A stretch of DNA of 64,000 bases from Massilia pinisoli. Lineage in GTDB: Bacteria; Pseudomonadota; Gammaproteobacteria; Burkholderiales; Burkholderiaceae_D. Position numbers and translations under genes: made by a program. The stretch lies in the NCBI RefSeq assembly GCF_024753285.1, contig NZ_JANUGW010000009.1:174841-238840 (forward strand), in the 5' to 3' direction. Shown here piece by piece: positions 40,021 through 49,962 of the stretch; within the stretch, counting starts at the first letter, position 1; the number at the start of each line of letters is the position of its first letter. The notes beneath the pieces are model-generated. The model did no database searches. It was not told the DNA's origin and saw only the letters and a program-made list of their open reading frames with translations.

Positions 40021-40893
40021 ATGTCCACCTACACCGACATCACCTTCAGCAGTGACGATGGCTTGTCGCTGCACGCGCGCGACTACGCGGGCGCGGGCGG
40101 TCCGGCGCGCCTGCCCGTGATCTGCATCCACGGGCTCACGCGCAACGCGGCCGACTTCGACGAGCTTGCGCCGCGCATCGCCGCCCTCGGCCGCCGCGTG
40201 CTCGCCGTCGACGTGCGTGGCCGGGGCGAGTCGCAGCGCGATCCGAATCCCGACAACTACGCACCCGGCGTCTACGCGGCCGACATCGCCCGCCTCGCGT
40301 GGGACCTCGGCATCGGGCGCGCCGTCTTCATCGGCACATCGATGGGCGGGCTGATCACGATGACCCTGGCGGCGCGGCGCATCGACCTCGTCGCCGCCGC
40401 CGTGCTGAACGACATCGGCCCCGTGCTCTCGGAAAAAGGCCTCGGGCGCATCGCCGGCTACGCGGGCCGCGCGGCCACCGTACACTCGTGGGAAGCGGCC
40501 GCCGCGTGTATCCGCCACATCAACGCCTGCGCGTTCCCCGACAACGACGCGGCCGAGTGGGACAAGTGGGCCCGCCGTGCCTTCGCTCCGGCCGCGGCGG
40601 GCGGGCTCGCGCCCCGTTACGATCCGAACGTCGCGATCGCCCTGCAAACCGGTAAACTCAGGCCGACGTCGCTGGCGCTGCGGATGGCGTTCCGCAAGCT
40701 CGCGCGCGAGCGCCCGCTGCTGCTCGTGCGCGGCGCGCTGTCCGACCTGATGGAAGAACGGCAGACGGCGTGGATGCGGCGCGCGGCACCGGCGATGGCC
40801 TATGTCGAGGTGCCGAACGTGGGTCACGCACCGATGCTGACGGAACCGGCGGCGCTCGACGCCATCGTCCAGTTCCTGTCACGAGTACCCTGA
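40021..40893 (+). CDS. Alpha/beta hydrolase
   Basis: 290-residue serine hydrolase with the alpha/beta fold. Oxyanion-hole segment ICIHGLTRN (about 35-43), nucleophile Ser in GTSMGG (about 105-110), and catalytic His in VGHAPML near the C-terminus. No signal peptide, so cytoplasmic. It lies 73 bp after the receptor and 21 bp before the ABC binding-protein gene. The family includes esterases, lactonases and C-C hydrolases. Its position between outer- and inner-membrane importers suggests it cleaves the imported compound, an ester, lactone or amide by inference. Confidence 0.9.
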   Translation: MSTYTDITFSSDDGLSLHARDYAGAGGPARLPVICIHGLTRNAADFDELAPRIAALGRRVLAVDVRGRGESQRDPNPDNYAPGVYAADIARLAWDLGIGRAVFIGTSMGGLITMTLAARRIDLVAAAVLNDIGPVLSEKGLGRIAGYAGRAATVHSWEAAAACIRHINACAFPDNDAAEWDKWARRAFAPAAAGGLAPRYDPNVAIALQTGKLRPTSLALRMAFRKLARERPLLLVRGALSDLMEERQTAWMRRAAPAMAYVEVPNVGHAPMLTEPAALDAIVQFLSRVP

Positions 40894-40914
40894 AAAGAAC
40901 CACTAGGAGACGAG

Positions 40915-42108
40915 ATGAACCACATGAAATCCCTGCCCGCCGCCCTGTTCGCCGCCTTCGCCCTGACGGCAACGGGCACCGCCCTCGCCGCCCCCGACCT
41001 GAAGGTGGCCCTCATCGCCGGCAAGACGGGCCAGCTGGAATCGTATGCGAAGGAGACGGAGACCGGCTTCATGCTGGGCCTCGAATACCTCACGGGCGGC
41101 AAGATGGAAATCAACGGCCGCAAGCTGAAGGTGATCGTCAAGGACGACCAGGGCAAGCCCGACCTCGCGCGCACCCTGCTGGCCGAGGCCTATGGCGACG
41201 ACAAGGCCGACATCGCCGTCGGCACCACGTCGTCCGGTGCCGCGCTCGCGATGCTGCCCGTCGCGAAGGAATACAAGAAGGTGCTGGTCGTCGAGCCGGC
41301 CGTCGCCGACGAGATCACGGGCGCCAAGTGGAACAAGTACATCTTCCGCACGGCGCGCAACTCGATGCAGGATGCACTGGCGGCCGCATCCACGTTGAAG
41401 AGCGGCAGCATCGGCTTCCTCGCGCAGGACTACGCGTTCGGCCGCGACGCCATCAAGGCCGGCAAGGAAGCGCTGGCCGCGACGGGCAGCAAGGCCACCG
41501 TCGTGCACGAGGAATACGCCCCGGCCGCCGCGACGGACTTCACGGCACCCACGCAGCGCCTGTTCGACGCCCTGAAGGACAAGCCGCAACCGCGCGTGCT
41601 GGCCATCGTGTGGGCCGGCCCGAACCCGATGAACAAGATCGCCGACATGAAGCCGGAACGCTATGGCATCTCGCTCGCGCCGGGCGGCAACATCCTGCCC
41701 GTGATGAAGACGTGGAAGGCATACGCGGGCACGGAAGGCACGATCAATTACTACTACGGCTTCCCGAAGAACAAGATGAACGACTGGCTCGTGGCCGAGC
41801 ACACGAAGCGTTATAAAGTCCCGCCCGACATGTTTACGGCCGGCGGCATGGCGGCCGCGGCGGCCGTCGTCGCGGCGCTGCAAAAGGTCCCGTCGGGGAA
41901 CGGCGACCAACTCGTGACGGCGATGGAAGGCATGTCGTTCGAGACGCCGAAAGGTACGATGACGTTCCGCAAGGAAGACCACCAGGCGCTGCAGCCGATG
42001 TACCACTTCCGCATCAAGAAGGACCAGAAGAACGAGTGGGACTTGCTGGAACTGGTGCGCGAGATCCCGGCCAGCGAGCTGCCTCTGCCGGTCCGCAATA
42101 AGCGCTGA
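40915..42108 (+). CDS. Branched-chain amino acid-type ABC substrate-binding protein
   Basis: 397-residue periplasmic binding protein of the LivJ/LivK (type I) fold. Signal peptide about 1-26 (TALAAPDL). It has the LKVALIAGKTGQ start, an IAVGTTSSGAALAMLPVAKEYKK segment and the FRTARNSMQDALAAA hinge region typical of this class, whose members bind amino acids, amides, urea, aromatic acids and short acids. ATG 40915 has AGGAG 5 bases upstream. First gene of a complete importer in the order binding protein, two ATPases, two permeases. Ligand unknown. Confidence 0.9.
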   Translation: MNHMKSLPAALFAAFALTATGTALAAPDLKVALIAGKTGQLESYAKETETGFMLGLEYLTGGKMEINGRKLKVIVKDDQGKPDLARTLLAEAYGDDKADIAVGTTSSGAALAMLPVAKEYKKVLVVEPAVADEITGAKWNKYIFRTARNSMQDALAAASTLKSGSIGFLAQDYAFGRDAIKAGKEALAATGSKATVVHEEYAPAAATDFTAPTQRLFDALKDKPQPRVLAIVWAGPNPMNKIADMKPERYGISLAPGGNILPVMKTWKAYAGTEGTINYYYGFPKNKMNDWLVAEHTKRYKVPPDMFTAGGMAAAAAVVAALQKVPSGNGDQLVTAMEGMSFETPKGTMTFRKEDHQALQPMYHFRIKKDQKNEWDLLELVREIPASELPLPVRNKR

Positions 42109-42109
42109 C

Positions 42110-42871
42110 ATGACCGCACCTTCGCTCGCCACGCGCGACCTAACCATCCGCTTCGGCGGCCACGTGGCCGTCAACGCGGTGACGGCCGAGTTTTATCCGG
42201 GCACGCTGACCGTGATCGTGGGTCCGAACGGGGCCGGCAAGACGACGTACTTCAACCTCGTGTCGGGCCAGCTGCCGGCGACGTCCGGCACCGTGATCGT
42301 GCGCGGGCAGGACGTCACCCGGCTCGGTCCCGCGCGCCGCACGCGGCTGGGCGTCGGGCGCGCGTTCCAGCTGACGAATCTGTTCCCGCATCTGACTGTG
42401 CTGGAAAATGTGAGGCTCGCGGTGCAGAGCCGCGCCGGCATCGGCATGAGCATGCTGTCGCTGTGGTTCGGCCATCGCGACGTCATCGAGCGCGCCGAGC
42501 ACTACCTGGAACGTGTCGCATTGACGACTAAGCGCGGCGCCCTCGTCGGCACGCTGTCGCACGGCGATCAGCGCAAGCTCGAAGTCGCGATCCTGCTCGC
42601 GCTGGAACCCGAGATCCTGATGTTCGACGAACCGACGGCCGGCATGAGCGTGGACGAGGTCCCCGTCGTGCTCGACCTGATCCAGCAGGTGAAGGCGGAG
42701 CGCAACAAGACCGTGCTGCTCGTCGAGCACAAGATGGACGTCGTGCGCGCGCTGGCCGACCGCATCATCGTACTGCACAACGGCACCCTGGTGGCGGACG
42801 GGCAGCCAGCCGAGGTGATGCAATCGAAAATCGTGCAGGAGGCCTATCTTGGCACCCCCGAACCCGCGTGA
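42110..42871 (+). CDS. livG: ABC importer ATPase, LivG type
   Basis: 253-residue ATPase of a HAAT-family importer. Walker A GPNGAGKTT (about 38-46), signature LSHGDQRKLEVA (the LivG-type variant of LSGGQ), Walker B EILMFDEPTAGM and the H-loop LLVEHKMDVV. The C-terminus ends with the LivG-conserved QEAYLGTPEP. It starts one base after the binding-protein stop codon (TGA-C-ATG). The AGGAGG inside its QEAYLG codons is a consequence of that conserved motif and does not by itself mark the start of the next gene. Confidence 0.93.
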   Translation: MTAPSLATRDLTIRFGGHVAVNAVTAEFYPGTLTVIVGPNGAGKTTYFNLVSGQLPATSGTVIVRGQDVTRLGPARRTRLGVGRAFQLTNLFPHLTVLENVRLAVQSRAGIGMSMLSLWFGHRDVIERAEHYLERVALTTKRGALVGTLSHGDQRKLEVAILLALEPEILMFDEPTAGMSVDEVPVVLDLIQQVKAERNKTVLLVEHKMDVVRALADRIIVLHNGTLVADGQPAEVMQSKIVQEAYLGTPEPA

Positions 42872-42893
42872 CGACCTGACGACGAAGCTGCCC

Positions 42894-43615
<722 letters not shown>

Positions 43616-43619
<4 letters not shown>

Positions 43620-44650
43620 ACGGAACCGACATGAGTGCAACTCTACCGATCACCCAGGCCGACGCGCCGCTGCCGGCCGCGCGGCGCGACATCACCCCGC
43701 TGCTGCTCGTGCCGGCCGTCGTGCTGGCCGCGCTTCCGTTCATGAGCTTGCCCACATGGGTCACGTTGACCGTGGCGGGGCTCGCGATGGGCATGATGCT
43801 GTTCATCATGGCCAGCGGCCTCACGCTCGTGTTCGGCCTGATGAGCGTGCTGAACTTCGGCCACGGCGCGTTCGTGTCCGTCGGCGCGTTCACCGCCACG
43901 TTCGTGCTGCTGCCGATGCGCGGCTGGCTCGAAATGGATTCGCTGCTCGCCAACCTCGGCGTGCTGGGCCTGGCCGTGCTGCTGGCGATGACCGTGACGG
44001 CCCTGCTCGGCTGGGCGTTCGAACGCATCATCATCCAGCCCGTGTATGGCCAGCACCTGAAGCAGATCCTCATCACCGTGGCCGGCATGATCGTCTCCGA
44101 ACAATTGATCAACGTGATCTGGGGCCCGGAACAGATCGCCGTGCCGCTGCCGGCCGCGCTGCGGGGCGCCGTCTTCGTGGGCGATGCCGCGATCGAGAAA
44201 TACCGGCTGCTCGCGGTCGTCGTCGGGCTCGTCGTGTTCGCCGCCATGCTGCTCACCTTGAACCGCACGAAGATCGGCCTGTTGATCCGCGCCGGCGTGG
44301 AAAACGCCGAGATGGTCGAGGCCATGGGCTACCGCATCCGCCGCGTGTTCGTCGGCGTGTTCGCAGCCGGATCCGCGCTGGCAGGGCTCGGCGGCGTGAT
44401 GTGGGGGCTGTACAAGGAAACGCTGGTGGCGCATATGGGGAGCGAGATCATCGTGCTGATCTTCATCGTCATCATCATCGGCGGCCTCGGCTCCGTCGGC
44501 GGCTGCTTCATCGGCTCGCTCTTGATCGCCCTCGTCGCGAACTACGCCGGATTCCTCGCGCCGAAGGTGGCGCTCGTGTCGAACATCGTGCTGATGGTGG
44601 CCGTGCTGCTGTGGCGCCCGGCCGGCCTGTATGCGAAAGGACGCCTCTGA
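43616..44650 (+). CDS. livH: ABC importer permease, LivH type
   Basis: 344-residue inner-membrane permease with about eight to nine helices. Family segments are the GLTLVFGLMSVLNFGHGAFVSVGAF opening and the EAA-like coupling loop around YRIRRVFVGVFAAGSALAGLGGVMWG. ATG 43616 overlaps the livF stop (ATGA); MSATLPI at 43631 is the alternative. The N-terminal ~25 residues are hydrophilic and longer than in E. coli LivH. Pairs with LivM to form the transmembrane channel. Confidence 0.9.
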
Positions 44651-44651
44651 C

Positions 44652-45722
44652 ATGCTGATCAAGCTGCTTTCCGGCGACTTGCCGCGCAGCCGCGCGCTGA
44701 CGGCCCTCCTCATCGCCATCGTGCTGGGCCTCTTGTCCGCGCCGTTCCTCTTTTCCGGCGCCCGGCCGCTGAACACGGCCGCGACGATCTGCGTCTACAT
44801 CGTGCTCGTCGCGTCGTACGACCTGCTGCTGGGCTATACGGGCATCGTGTCGTTCGCGCATACGATGTTCTATGGCATCGGCGCCTACGGCGTCGGCATC
44901 GCGCTGGCGAGCGTGGACGAGCCCACATGGAGCGCGATCGCGTGGGGCGTCGCGGCCGCGCTGCTGCTGACCGTCGCCCTCGCCTTCGTCATCGGGCTGT
45001 TCGCGCTGCGCGTGCGCGCCATCTTCTACGCGATGATCACCCTGGCCGTCGCGTCGTCGTTCGCCGTGCTCGCGTCGCAGCTGTCGGACTTTACCGGCGG
45101 CGAGGACGGACGCACGTTCAGCGTGCCGGAGCTGCTGTCCCCGGGCTTTACCCTCGTCGACCACGACGTGTTCGGTCGCGCCGTCGACGGCCGGCTCATC
45201 ACGTACTACATCGTGTTCGCGGGCTGCCTGCTGCTGTTCCTGTTCCTGCTGCGCCTGGTGAATTCGCCGTTCGGCCGCGTACTGCAAGCGATCCGCGAAA
45301 ACGAATTCCGCGCCGAGGCGCTGGGCTACCGCACGGTCGTCTACCGCATCTGGGCGAACGTGCTGGCGGCCGTCGTGGCGGCGCTGGCGGGTGCGCTGAT
45401 GGCCTTGTGGCTGCGCTATGTGGGGCCCAAGACGAGCCTCGACTTCGAAGTCATGACGGACATCCTGCTCATCGTCGTCATCGGCGGCATGGGGACGATG
45501 TACGGCGCCGTCGTCGGGGCCACCTTGTTCATCCTCGCGCAGAACTACCTGAAAACGCTGATGGGCCAGGCGTCCGAGCTGGCGTCCGGCGTGCCGCTGC
45601 TGGCGGCCGCGCTGCACCCGGACCGGTGGATGCTGTGGCTGGGCGTGCTGTTCATCCTGTCGATCTACTTCTTCCCGATAGGGATCGTCGGCAAGCTGCG
45701 ACTGCGCCGCGCGCGCGGCTGA
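44652..45722 (+). CDS. livM: ABC importer permease, LivM type
   Basis: 356-residue permease with about ten helices. Signatures are GYTGIVSFAHTMFYGIGAY and, in the coupling region, AIRENEFRAEALGYRTVVYRIWANVLAAVVAALAG, followed by GGMGTMYGAVVGA. ATG 44652 follows the livH stop with the same TGA-C-ATG junction used between the first two genes, and AAAGGA lies about 10 bases upstream. The ATG at 44631 inside livH is less likely. Last gene of the importer operon; the inverted repeat just downstream is oriented as terminator for the convergent ppa gene. Confidence 0.9.
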   Translation: MLIKLLSGDLPRSRALTALLIAIVLGLLSAPFLFSGARPLNTAATICVYIVLVASYDLLLGYTGIVSFAHTMFYGIGAYGVGIALASVDEPTWSAIAWGVAAALLLTVALAFVIGLFALRVRAIFYAMITLAVASSFAVLASQLSDFTGGEDGRTFSVPELLSPGFTLVDHDVFGRAVDGRLITYYIVFAGCLLLFLFLLRLVNSPFGRVLQAIRENEFRAEALGYRTVVYRIWANVLAAVVAALAGALMALWLRYVGPKTSLDFEVMTDILLIVVIGGMGTMYGAVVGATLFILAQNYLKTLMGQASELASGVPLLAAALHPDRWMLWLGVLFILSIYFFPIGIVGKLRLRRARG

Positions 45723-45725
45723 TCC

Positions 45726-45761
45726 AAAAACAAAGGGCCGTCCACCCGCAGGTGACGGCCC
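45726..45761 (-). terminator. Terminator of ppa
   Basis: Stem GGGCCGT/ACGGCCC extended by CACC/GGTG with one bulged base, followed on the minus strand by TTTGTTTTT, 37 bp after the ppa stop. The plus-strand side has no good T-run. Confidence 0.82.
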
Positions 45762-45797
45762 TGTTCATCCGCGCGGCGCGCACGCCGCGTCGGCGTC

Positions 45798-46334
45798 TTA
45801 CGCCTTCGACGAATTGTACGTCTTCACGCCGGCGAGGATCTCGGCCTTGGCCGCGTCCGGGCCTTCCCAGCCTTCGACCTTGACCCACTTGCCCTTTTCC
45901 AGGTCCTTGTAATGCTCGAAGAAGTGCTGGATCTGGCGCAAGGTCAGTTCCGGCACGTCTTCCACTTTCTGCAGGTTCGCGTAGACCGGCAGGATCTTCT
46001 CGACCGGCACGGCGAGGATCTTCGAATCGCCACCGGCTTCGTCCGTCATCTTCAGCACGCCCAGCGCGCGGCAACGCACGACGACGCCCGGGATCAGCGC
46101 GTACGGCGTGATCACCAGCACGTCGCACGGGTCGCCGTCGTCGGCGATCGTGTCCGGCACGTAGCCGTAGTTGCACGGGTAGTGCATCGCGGTGCCCATG
46201 AAGCGGTCGACGAAGATCGCGCCGGATTCCTTGTCCACTTCGTACTTGATCGGGTCGGCGTTCATCGGGATTTCGATCACGACGTTGAAGTCGTTCGGCA
46301 CATCGCGGCCGGCGTTGACGTTGTTCAGGCTCAT
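45798..46334 (-). CDS. ppa: Inorganic pyrophosphatase (family I)
   Basis: 178-residue soluble enzyme that hydrolyses PPi to drive biosynthesis. The metal-binding signature [10 protein letters not shown] (about 65-74), the substrate-site Y-x-x-N-Y-G-Y-V-P segment, and E/K residues in [17 protein letters not shown] are all intact. Length is typical of the hexameric bacterial family I enzyme. Single-gene transcript with its own terminator. Confidence 0.97.
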   Translation of the reverse strand: MSLNNVNAGRDVPNDFNVVIEIPMNADPIKYEVDKESGAIFVDRFMGTAMHYPCNYGYVPDTIADDGDPCDVLVITPYALIPGVVVRCRALGVLKMTDEAGGDSKILAVPVEKILPVYANLQKVEDVPELTLRQIQHFFEHYKDLEKGKWVKVEGWEGPDAAKAEILAGVKTYNSSKA

Positions 46335-46392
46335 GGGTTGTCCTTGGTTGCTGGGGAAACAATAAAACAGAGATTATAACGAATCACCCTGG

Positions 46393-46411
46393 CCTTGTGC
46401 GTCGCACAAGG
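46393..46411. promoter_or_regulatory. Perfect dyad CCTTGTGC-GTC-GCACAAGG
   Basis: 8-bp arms, 3-nt spacer, about 60 bp upstream of ppa and 215 bp before the small gene at 46626. There is no T-run, so an operator or RNA hairpin is more likely than a terminator. The TTGTGC/GCACAA core resembles the dyads at 37334 and 37464. Confidence 0.4.
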
Positions 46412-46625
46412 TCGCCAAGGCATGGAAGAGACGCCGCAACGGCGCTCGTGTTGGTCCGGCGCCGACAGGTCCCGCGCCTCGTGTTGCTCCACGCCCCACT
46501 CGGCAGCCGTAAAACGGCCTCAAACCCCGCCAAACACGCCCTTATCGAGGCTGGCACGCCTTCTGCTGTATTGACGTCGTGAGCAGCCGCTCCGCGAATT
46601 CTCAACCACCATCGAGGGGAACAAC

Positions 46626-46826
46626 ATGAACATCCAGAAGCATATGGAAGCCATCTTCATCACCACGCTTGCCGTCGTCAGCGCGGGGTCGCTCGTCATC
46701 GACCGCCTGCCGGACGCCCAGGCCCGGCCGGCAGCCGCACCGCTGCCCGTCGAGAACAACATCGGCACGCCGGGTCACATGGCCGTGATCATCGTACACG
46801 GCCACCGTCCGGCGCGTGGTGCGTGA
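46626..46826 (+). CDS. Small exported or membrane protein of unknown function
   Basis: 66 residues with a strong ribosome site (GAGGGG, 6 bases before ATG). Residues 8-25 form one hydrophobic segment (AIFITTLAVVSAGSLVI) that could be a signal anchor. The rest is Pro/Ala/His-rich (AQARPAAAPLPVENN; VIIVHGHRPARGA). I do not recognise the family. It sits alone between ppa and hemY and ends 7 bp from the convergent hemY stop. The good ribosome site and the membrane segment favour a real gene over chance. Confidence 0.55.
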   Translation: MNIQKHMEAIFITTLAVVSAGSLVIDRLPDAQARPAAAPLPVENNIGTPGHMAVIIVHGHRPARGA

Positions 46827-46832
46827 TGCCCC

Positions 46833-48029
46833 TCAGAGCACCGTGGCCAGCGCGCACTGCCGGTAGTGATTGTCGGCGTCCTCGCGCTGGCCCAGCGCCT
46901 CGTGCAACTGGGCCAGCTTCAGGTGGGCGTCACGCACCATGGCGGGCTCCGTCGCGTCGGACAGCGCCTGTTCCAGGTAGCGCTGCGCCTTGCCCCACAG
47001 TTTCTGGCGCAGGCACAGCGAGCCCAGGGTCAGCTCCAGTTCCGGATCGTTCGGATGGGCGCGCAGCCAGCCTTCGCAATTCTCGATCTGCGCGAGCAAG
47101 GCAGGCGAGCCTTCCGCGCCGGCCGCTTCGCGGTACGCGCGCACGACGCGCTCGTCCCACTCCGCCTTCAGCGCATCCTCGACGATGCCGCGGGCTTCGT
47201 CATGCAGGCCGCGCGCGTTGAACGCCGCCGCCGCGCGCGCCGCGATGTACGGCTTCACGCGGTCGGCGCTTGGCACCGTGTTCCATACGCGGCGGATCGA
47301 TTCGGCGTCATGCCCGCCTTCCGACAGCATCGCGTCGTACGCCATCTCGCGCAGCCGGCCCGACAGCGCCGGATGCAGCGCGTTGCGCTTGTCGAGGATG
47401 CGCACGAGGCGCAGCACCTCGGGCCAGTTGCGCGCCTGCTGGTTGGCCTTCATGGCCCATTGCAGCGCATGGATGTGGCGCTGGCCGCTCGCGTTGAGTT
47501 CCGCGACGGCTTCCAGCGCGCCTTCCGGCTTGTGGTCGTCGACGAGCAGTTCCGTGACCGTCATCAGCCGGGCCGTCTTCAGCGACTGGTCTTGCACGAT
47601 GCCGGCGAGCCAGGCGTCGCGCCGTGCGGGCTCGCGCATGCGGTGCGCGGCACGGGCGCCGATCAACGCGGCGAGGCCCGCGTTGTCCGGCAGGTCGGCG
47701 GCGCGCATGGCGGCTTTCTCGGCGTGGCCGAAGCGGCCTTCGAACAGGGCTTTGAGCGCCTCGCGCAGACCGCGATTCGCTTCGCGCTCGCGCTTGCGGT
47801 AGCGGTACTCGGCCACGCGCTCGGGCATGCCGAGGGTGGCGCGCACGGCCCGCGCGAGGCCGTACAGCACGAGGAACAGCAGGCACGCGAGGACGACGAA
47901 CAGGTTCAGCGACAGGTCGATCCGGTGCGGCGGGTAAAAGAAGACGACGTTGCCGGGATTGAAACGCGCGGTCACGGCAATGCCGATGGCGGCGGCCATC
48001 AGGGCGACTAACCAGAGGAGTAAACGCAT
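46833..48029 (-). CDS. hemY: Heme biosynthesis-associated protein HemY
   Basis: 398-residue inner-membrane protein of the proteobacterial HemY type (not the protoporphyrinogen oxidase also called HemY). Two N-terminal helices (about 1-20 and 42-62) separated by FNPGNVVFFYPPHRIDLSLN, then TPR-like helical repeats to the C-terminus (for example ELELTLGSLCLRQKLWGKAQRYLEQAL). Thought to organise late heme-pathway enzymes. Last gene of the hemC-hemD-hemX-hemY operon, 17 bp after hemX. Confidence 0.95.
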   Translation of the reverse strand: MRLLLWLVALMAAAIGIAVTARFNPGNVVFFYPPHRIDLSLNLFVVLACLLFLVLYGLARAVRATLGMPERVAEYRYRKREREANRGLREALKALFEGRFGHAEKAAMRAADLPDNAGLAALIGARAAHRMREPARRDAWLAGIVQDQSLKTARLMTVTELLVDDHKPEGALEAVAELNASGQRHIHALQWAMKANQQARNWPEVLRLVRILDKRNALHPALSGRLREMAYDAMLSEGGHDAESIRRVWNTVPSADRVKPYIAARAAAAFNARGLHDEARGIVEDALKAEWDERVVRAYREAAGAEGSPALLAQIENCEGWLRAHPNDPELELTLGSLCLRQKLWGKAQRYLEQALSDATEPAMVRDAHLKLAQLHEALGQREDADNHYRQCALATVL

Positions 48030-48046
48030 GGTGCAGGTCCCGCTGG

Positions 48047-49195
48047 TTAAGACTTCGATTTGTAATTGCGCACGGCGTTCAGGCTCTCCGACAGGTCGGG
48101 CACGTCGATCGTGACGTTATTGGCCTGCACCTGGCGCAGCAATGCCTGCGCCGCCTGCGTCGAGCGTGCCTTCGTGTCGAAGTACTTCACGAGCATCTGC
48201 TGCGCCGTGCTCAAGTCGTCGCGGAACGTCCCTTCGTTGCGCGACAGCAGCGCGAGGCGCGCGTTCAGCAGCCGCAGCTTGAGGTTCTCGCGCACGAAAT
48301 ACGATTCCGTCGGCGACAGCATCAGCGCGTCCGGATTGTCGACCGTGCGCACGCGGATCAGCTGGCGCATGTCGTCCCACATCTCGTGGCTCCAGTCGCG
48401 CCACGTGTCCGTCACACGCTGGCCCAAGGTGCGCTCGGCCGCAGGCGCCGCCTTGGCCGCGCCTTTCGCGCCGGACGCATTCACGCGGGTGGGCGCGATC
48501 GGCTCGGCCGGCTTTTCGTCGGACAGCAGCGGCAGGTCGTCGATCTGCGAAATGACGTTGTCGATGCGCAGCGCCATGCCGGGCTGGTCGACGGCCGGCA
48601 GCGCCTTCAGCTTTTCGATGTCGCGCGCGATGGCGCGGCGGATCGTGATGAATTGCGGCTTGTCGGAACGCGACAGCGAACGGTCCGCGTTCTGCAGCGC
48701 GATCAGCGCGCCCTGCACGTTGCCGGCCAGTTGCAGCTGCTGGCTCGCCGTCGACAGCACCTGTTCGATCTCGGACAGCGCCCACTCGTCGCGGTTCTTC
48801 GAGATGTCCTGGTACATCTGCTCGAGCGCCGCCTGCTGGCTCTGCGCCTCGGTCTGACGATTTTCCAGCACGCCGACCTTCACTTGCAACTCCTTCGCGG
48901 CTTCCTGCACTTCGCGCACGGTTTGCGCCGTCTCGGCGTTCGAGGCGTTGTCTTTTTGCAGGGTGCGCGCGACGTCCTCGCGCAGCCGGTTGAAGCGCGC
49001 GTGCGTGGACCAGGTCTGCAGGGCCAGCAGCACGGCCAGCGCGAGGATGGCCACGTTCTGCGGTTTCTGCAGCAGCCCACCGAGGCCGGTGCCGCTGGGC
49101 GGCGGCCCGGGCGGCAGCGGCGTCACATAGCTTTCCGGCGGCACGACCTGACCGCCCACGTTTGGTTTTTCTGGATTGTTGGGCAATTCATTCAT
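48047..49195 (-). CDS. hemX: HemX, uroporphyrinogen-III C-methyltransferase-like membrane protein
   Basis: 382 residues. The cytoplasmic Pro/Gly-rich N-terminus leads to one transmembrane helix (about 47-65, NVAILALAVLLALQTW), a long heptad-patterned coiled coil (about 70-160), and the HemX domain with W-x-D-W-S-H-E-M-W-D-D-M-R-Q-L-I-R-V-R. Despite the database name, these proteins lack the methyltransferase SAM site and probably act as scaffolds. The start overlaps the hemD stop as ATGA. Confidence 0.94.
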   Translation of the reverse strand: MNELPNNPEKPNVGGQVVPPESYVTPLPPGPPPSGTGLGGLLQKPQNVAILALAVLLALQTWSTHARFNRLREDVARTLQKDNASNAETAQTVREVQEAAKELQVKVGVLENRQTEAQSQQAALEQMYQDISKNRDEWALSEIEQVLSTASQQLQLAGNVQGALIALQNADRSLSRSDKPQFITIRRAIARDIEKLKALPAVDQPGMALRIDNVISQIDDLPLLSDEKPAEPIAPTRVNASGAKGAAKAAPAAERTLGQRVTDTWRDWSHEMWDDMRQLIRVRTVDNPDALMLSPTESYFVRENLKLRLLNARLALLSRNEGTFRDDLSTAQQMLVKYFDTKARSTQAAQALLRQVQANNVTIDVPDLSESLNAVRNYKSKS

Positions 49196-49962
49196 GCTCG
49201 TGATTGTAACGCGGCAAGCAGCCTCTCGTCGCCGGACCCGGTGAGGGTGACCAACGTGAAACCGAGCGCGCCCGCCGTTTCCGCGATGCGCGCGTGCGGC
49301 ACGATCAGGCGCTGCTGTTGCAATTTTGCCACACTTGTTGCGCCATCAAGCTGTTCGACGAGACCCGCGAGGCCGCGCAACGCTTCGGAGCTCGTGATGA
49401 TCCAATCGTTCGGGCGCGCCAGCAAGGTGCGCAGCGACGCCGCCAGGTCCGGCGTCAGGCCGGGCACGGCGCGGCGGTAGGCGGCCACCGTCTCGACGTC
49501 GATACCGGCCGCGCGCAACGCGTCCGGCAGCAGTTCGCGGCCCGTCTCGCCGCGCACGACGAGCACCTTGCGGCCCTGCAGCGCGGCCGTGTCGAGCGCC
49601 TGCAGCAGGTGTTCGGAATCGCTGCGCGACGCATCCTGCGGGGCGTGGATGCGATAGCGCGGCTCGTCCACGCCGTGGCGCGCGAGCGCCGCGCGGCTGC
49701 CCTCGCCCACGACGGCCAGCGCCACTTCGGGCGGCCAAGCGTCGATGTGGGCGAAAGCGGCGTCGACGGCGTTCGGCGACACGAACGCGACGAGCGCATA
49801 GTCGCGCACATGGGCGAGCACGGCGCGCAGCCGCGTCTCGTCGGGCAGTGGGGAGATGTCGAGCAGCGGCAGGATCAGCGGCGTGCGGCCGAGCGCCGCC
49901 ACCGCGCGCGCCAGCGGCTCGGCCTGCTGGCGCGGTCGGGTAATGACGACCGTGTCAGACAT
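49192..49962 (-). CDS. hemD: Uroporphyrinogen-III synthase
   Basis: 256-residue enzyme that cyclises hydroxymethylbilane with inversion of ring D. The family is poorly conserved, but [14 protein letters not shown] at the start, [20 protein letters not shown] and the C-terminal [16 protein letters not shown] with [27 protein letters not shown] match its two-domain pattern. ATG 49962 overlaps the hemC stop by 8 bp. Sits between hemC and hemX as usual in beta- and gammaproteobacteria. Confidence 0.95.
   Translation of the reverse strand: MSDTVVITRPRQQAEPLARAVAALGRTPLILPLLDISPLPDETRLRAVLAHVRDYALVAFVSPNAVDAAFAHIDAWPPEVALAVVGEGSRAALARHGVDEPRYRIHAPQDASRSDSEHLLQALDTAALQGRKVLVVRGETGRELLPDALRAAGIDVETVAAYRRAVPGLTPDLAASLRTLLARPNDWIITSSEALRGLAGLVEQLDGATSVAKLQQQRLIVPHARIAETAGALGFTLVTLTGSGDERLLAALQSRA

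Noticed and set aside
42849..42893. TTG start for livF with an AGGAGG in front
   Set aside because: The AGGAGG falls in the conserved QEAYLG codons of livG, and the added 15 residues are not family-like; ATG 42894 gives the normal LivF start.
48047..49195. Active uroporphyrinogen-III methyltransferase (as the family name suggests)
   Set aside because: The protein has one membrane helix and a coiled coil but no SAM-binding motifs, so a scaffold role is more likely.
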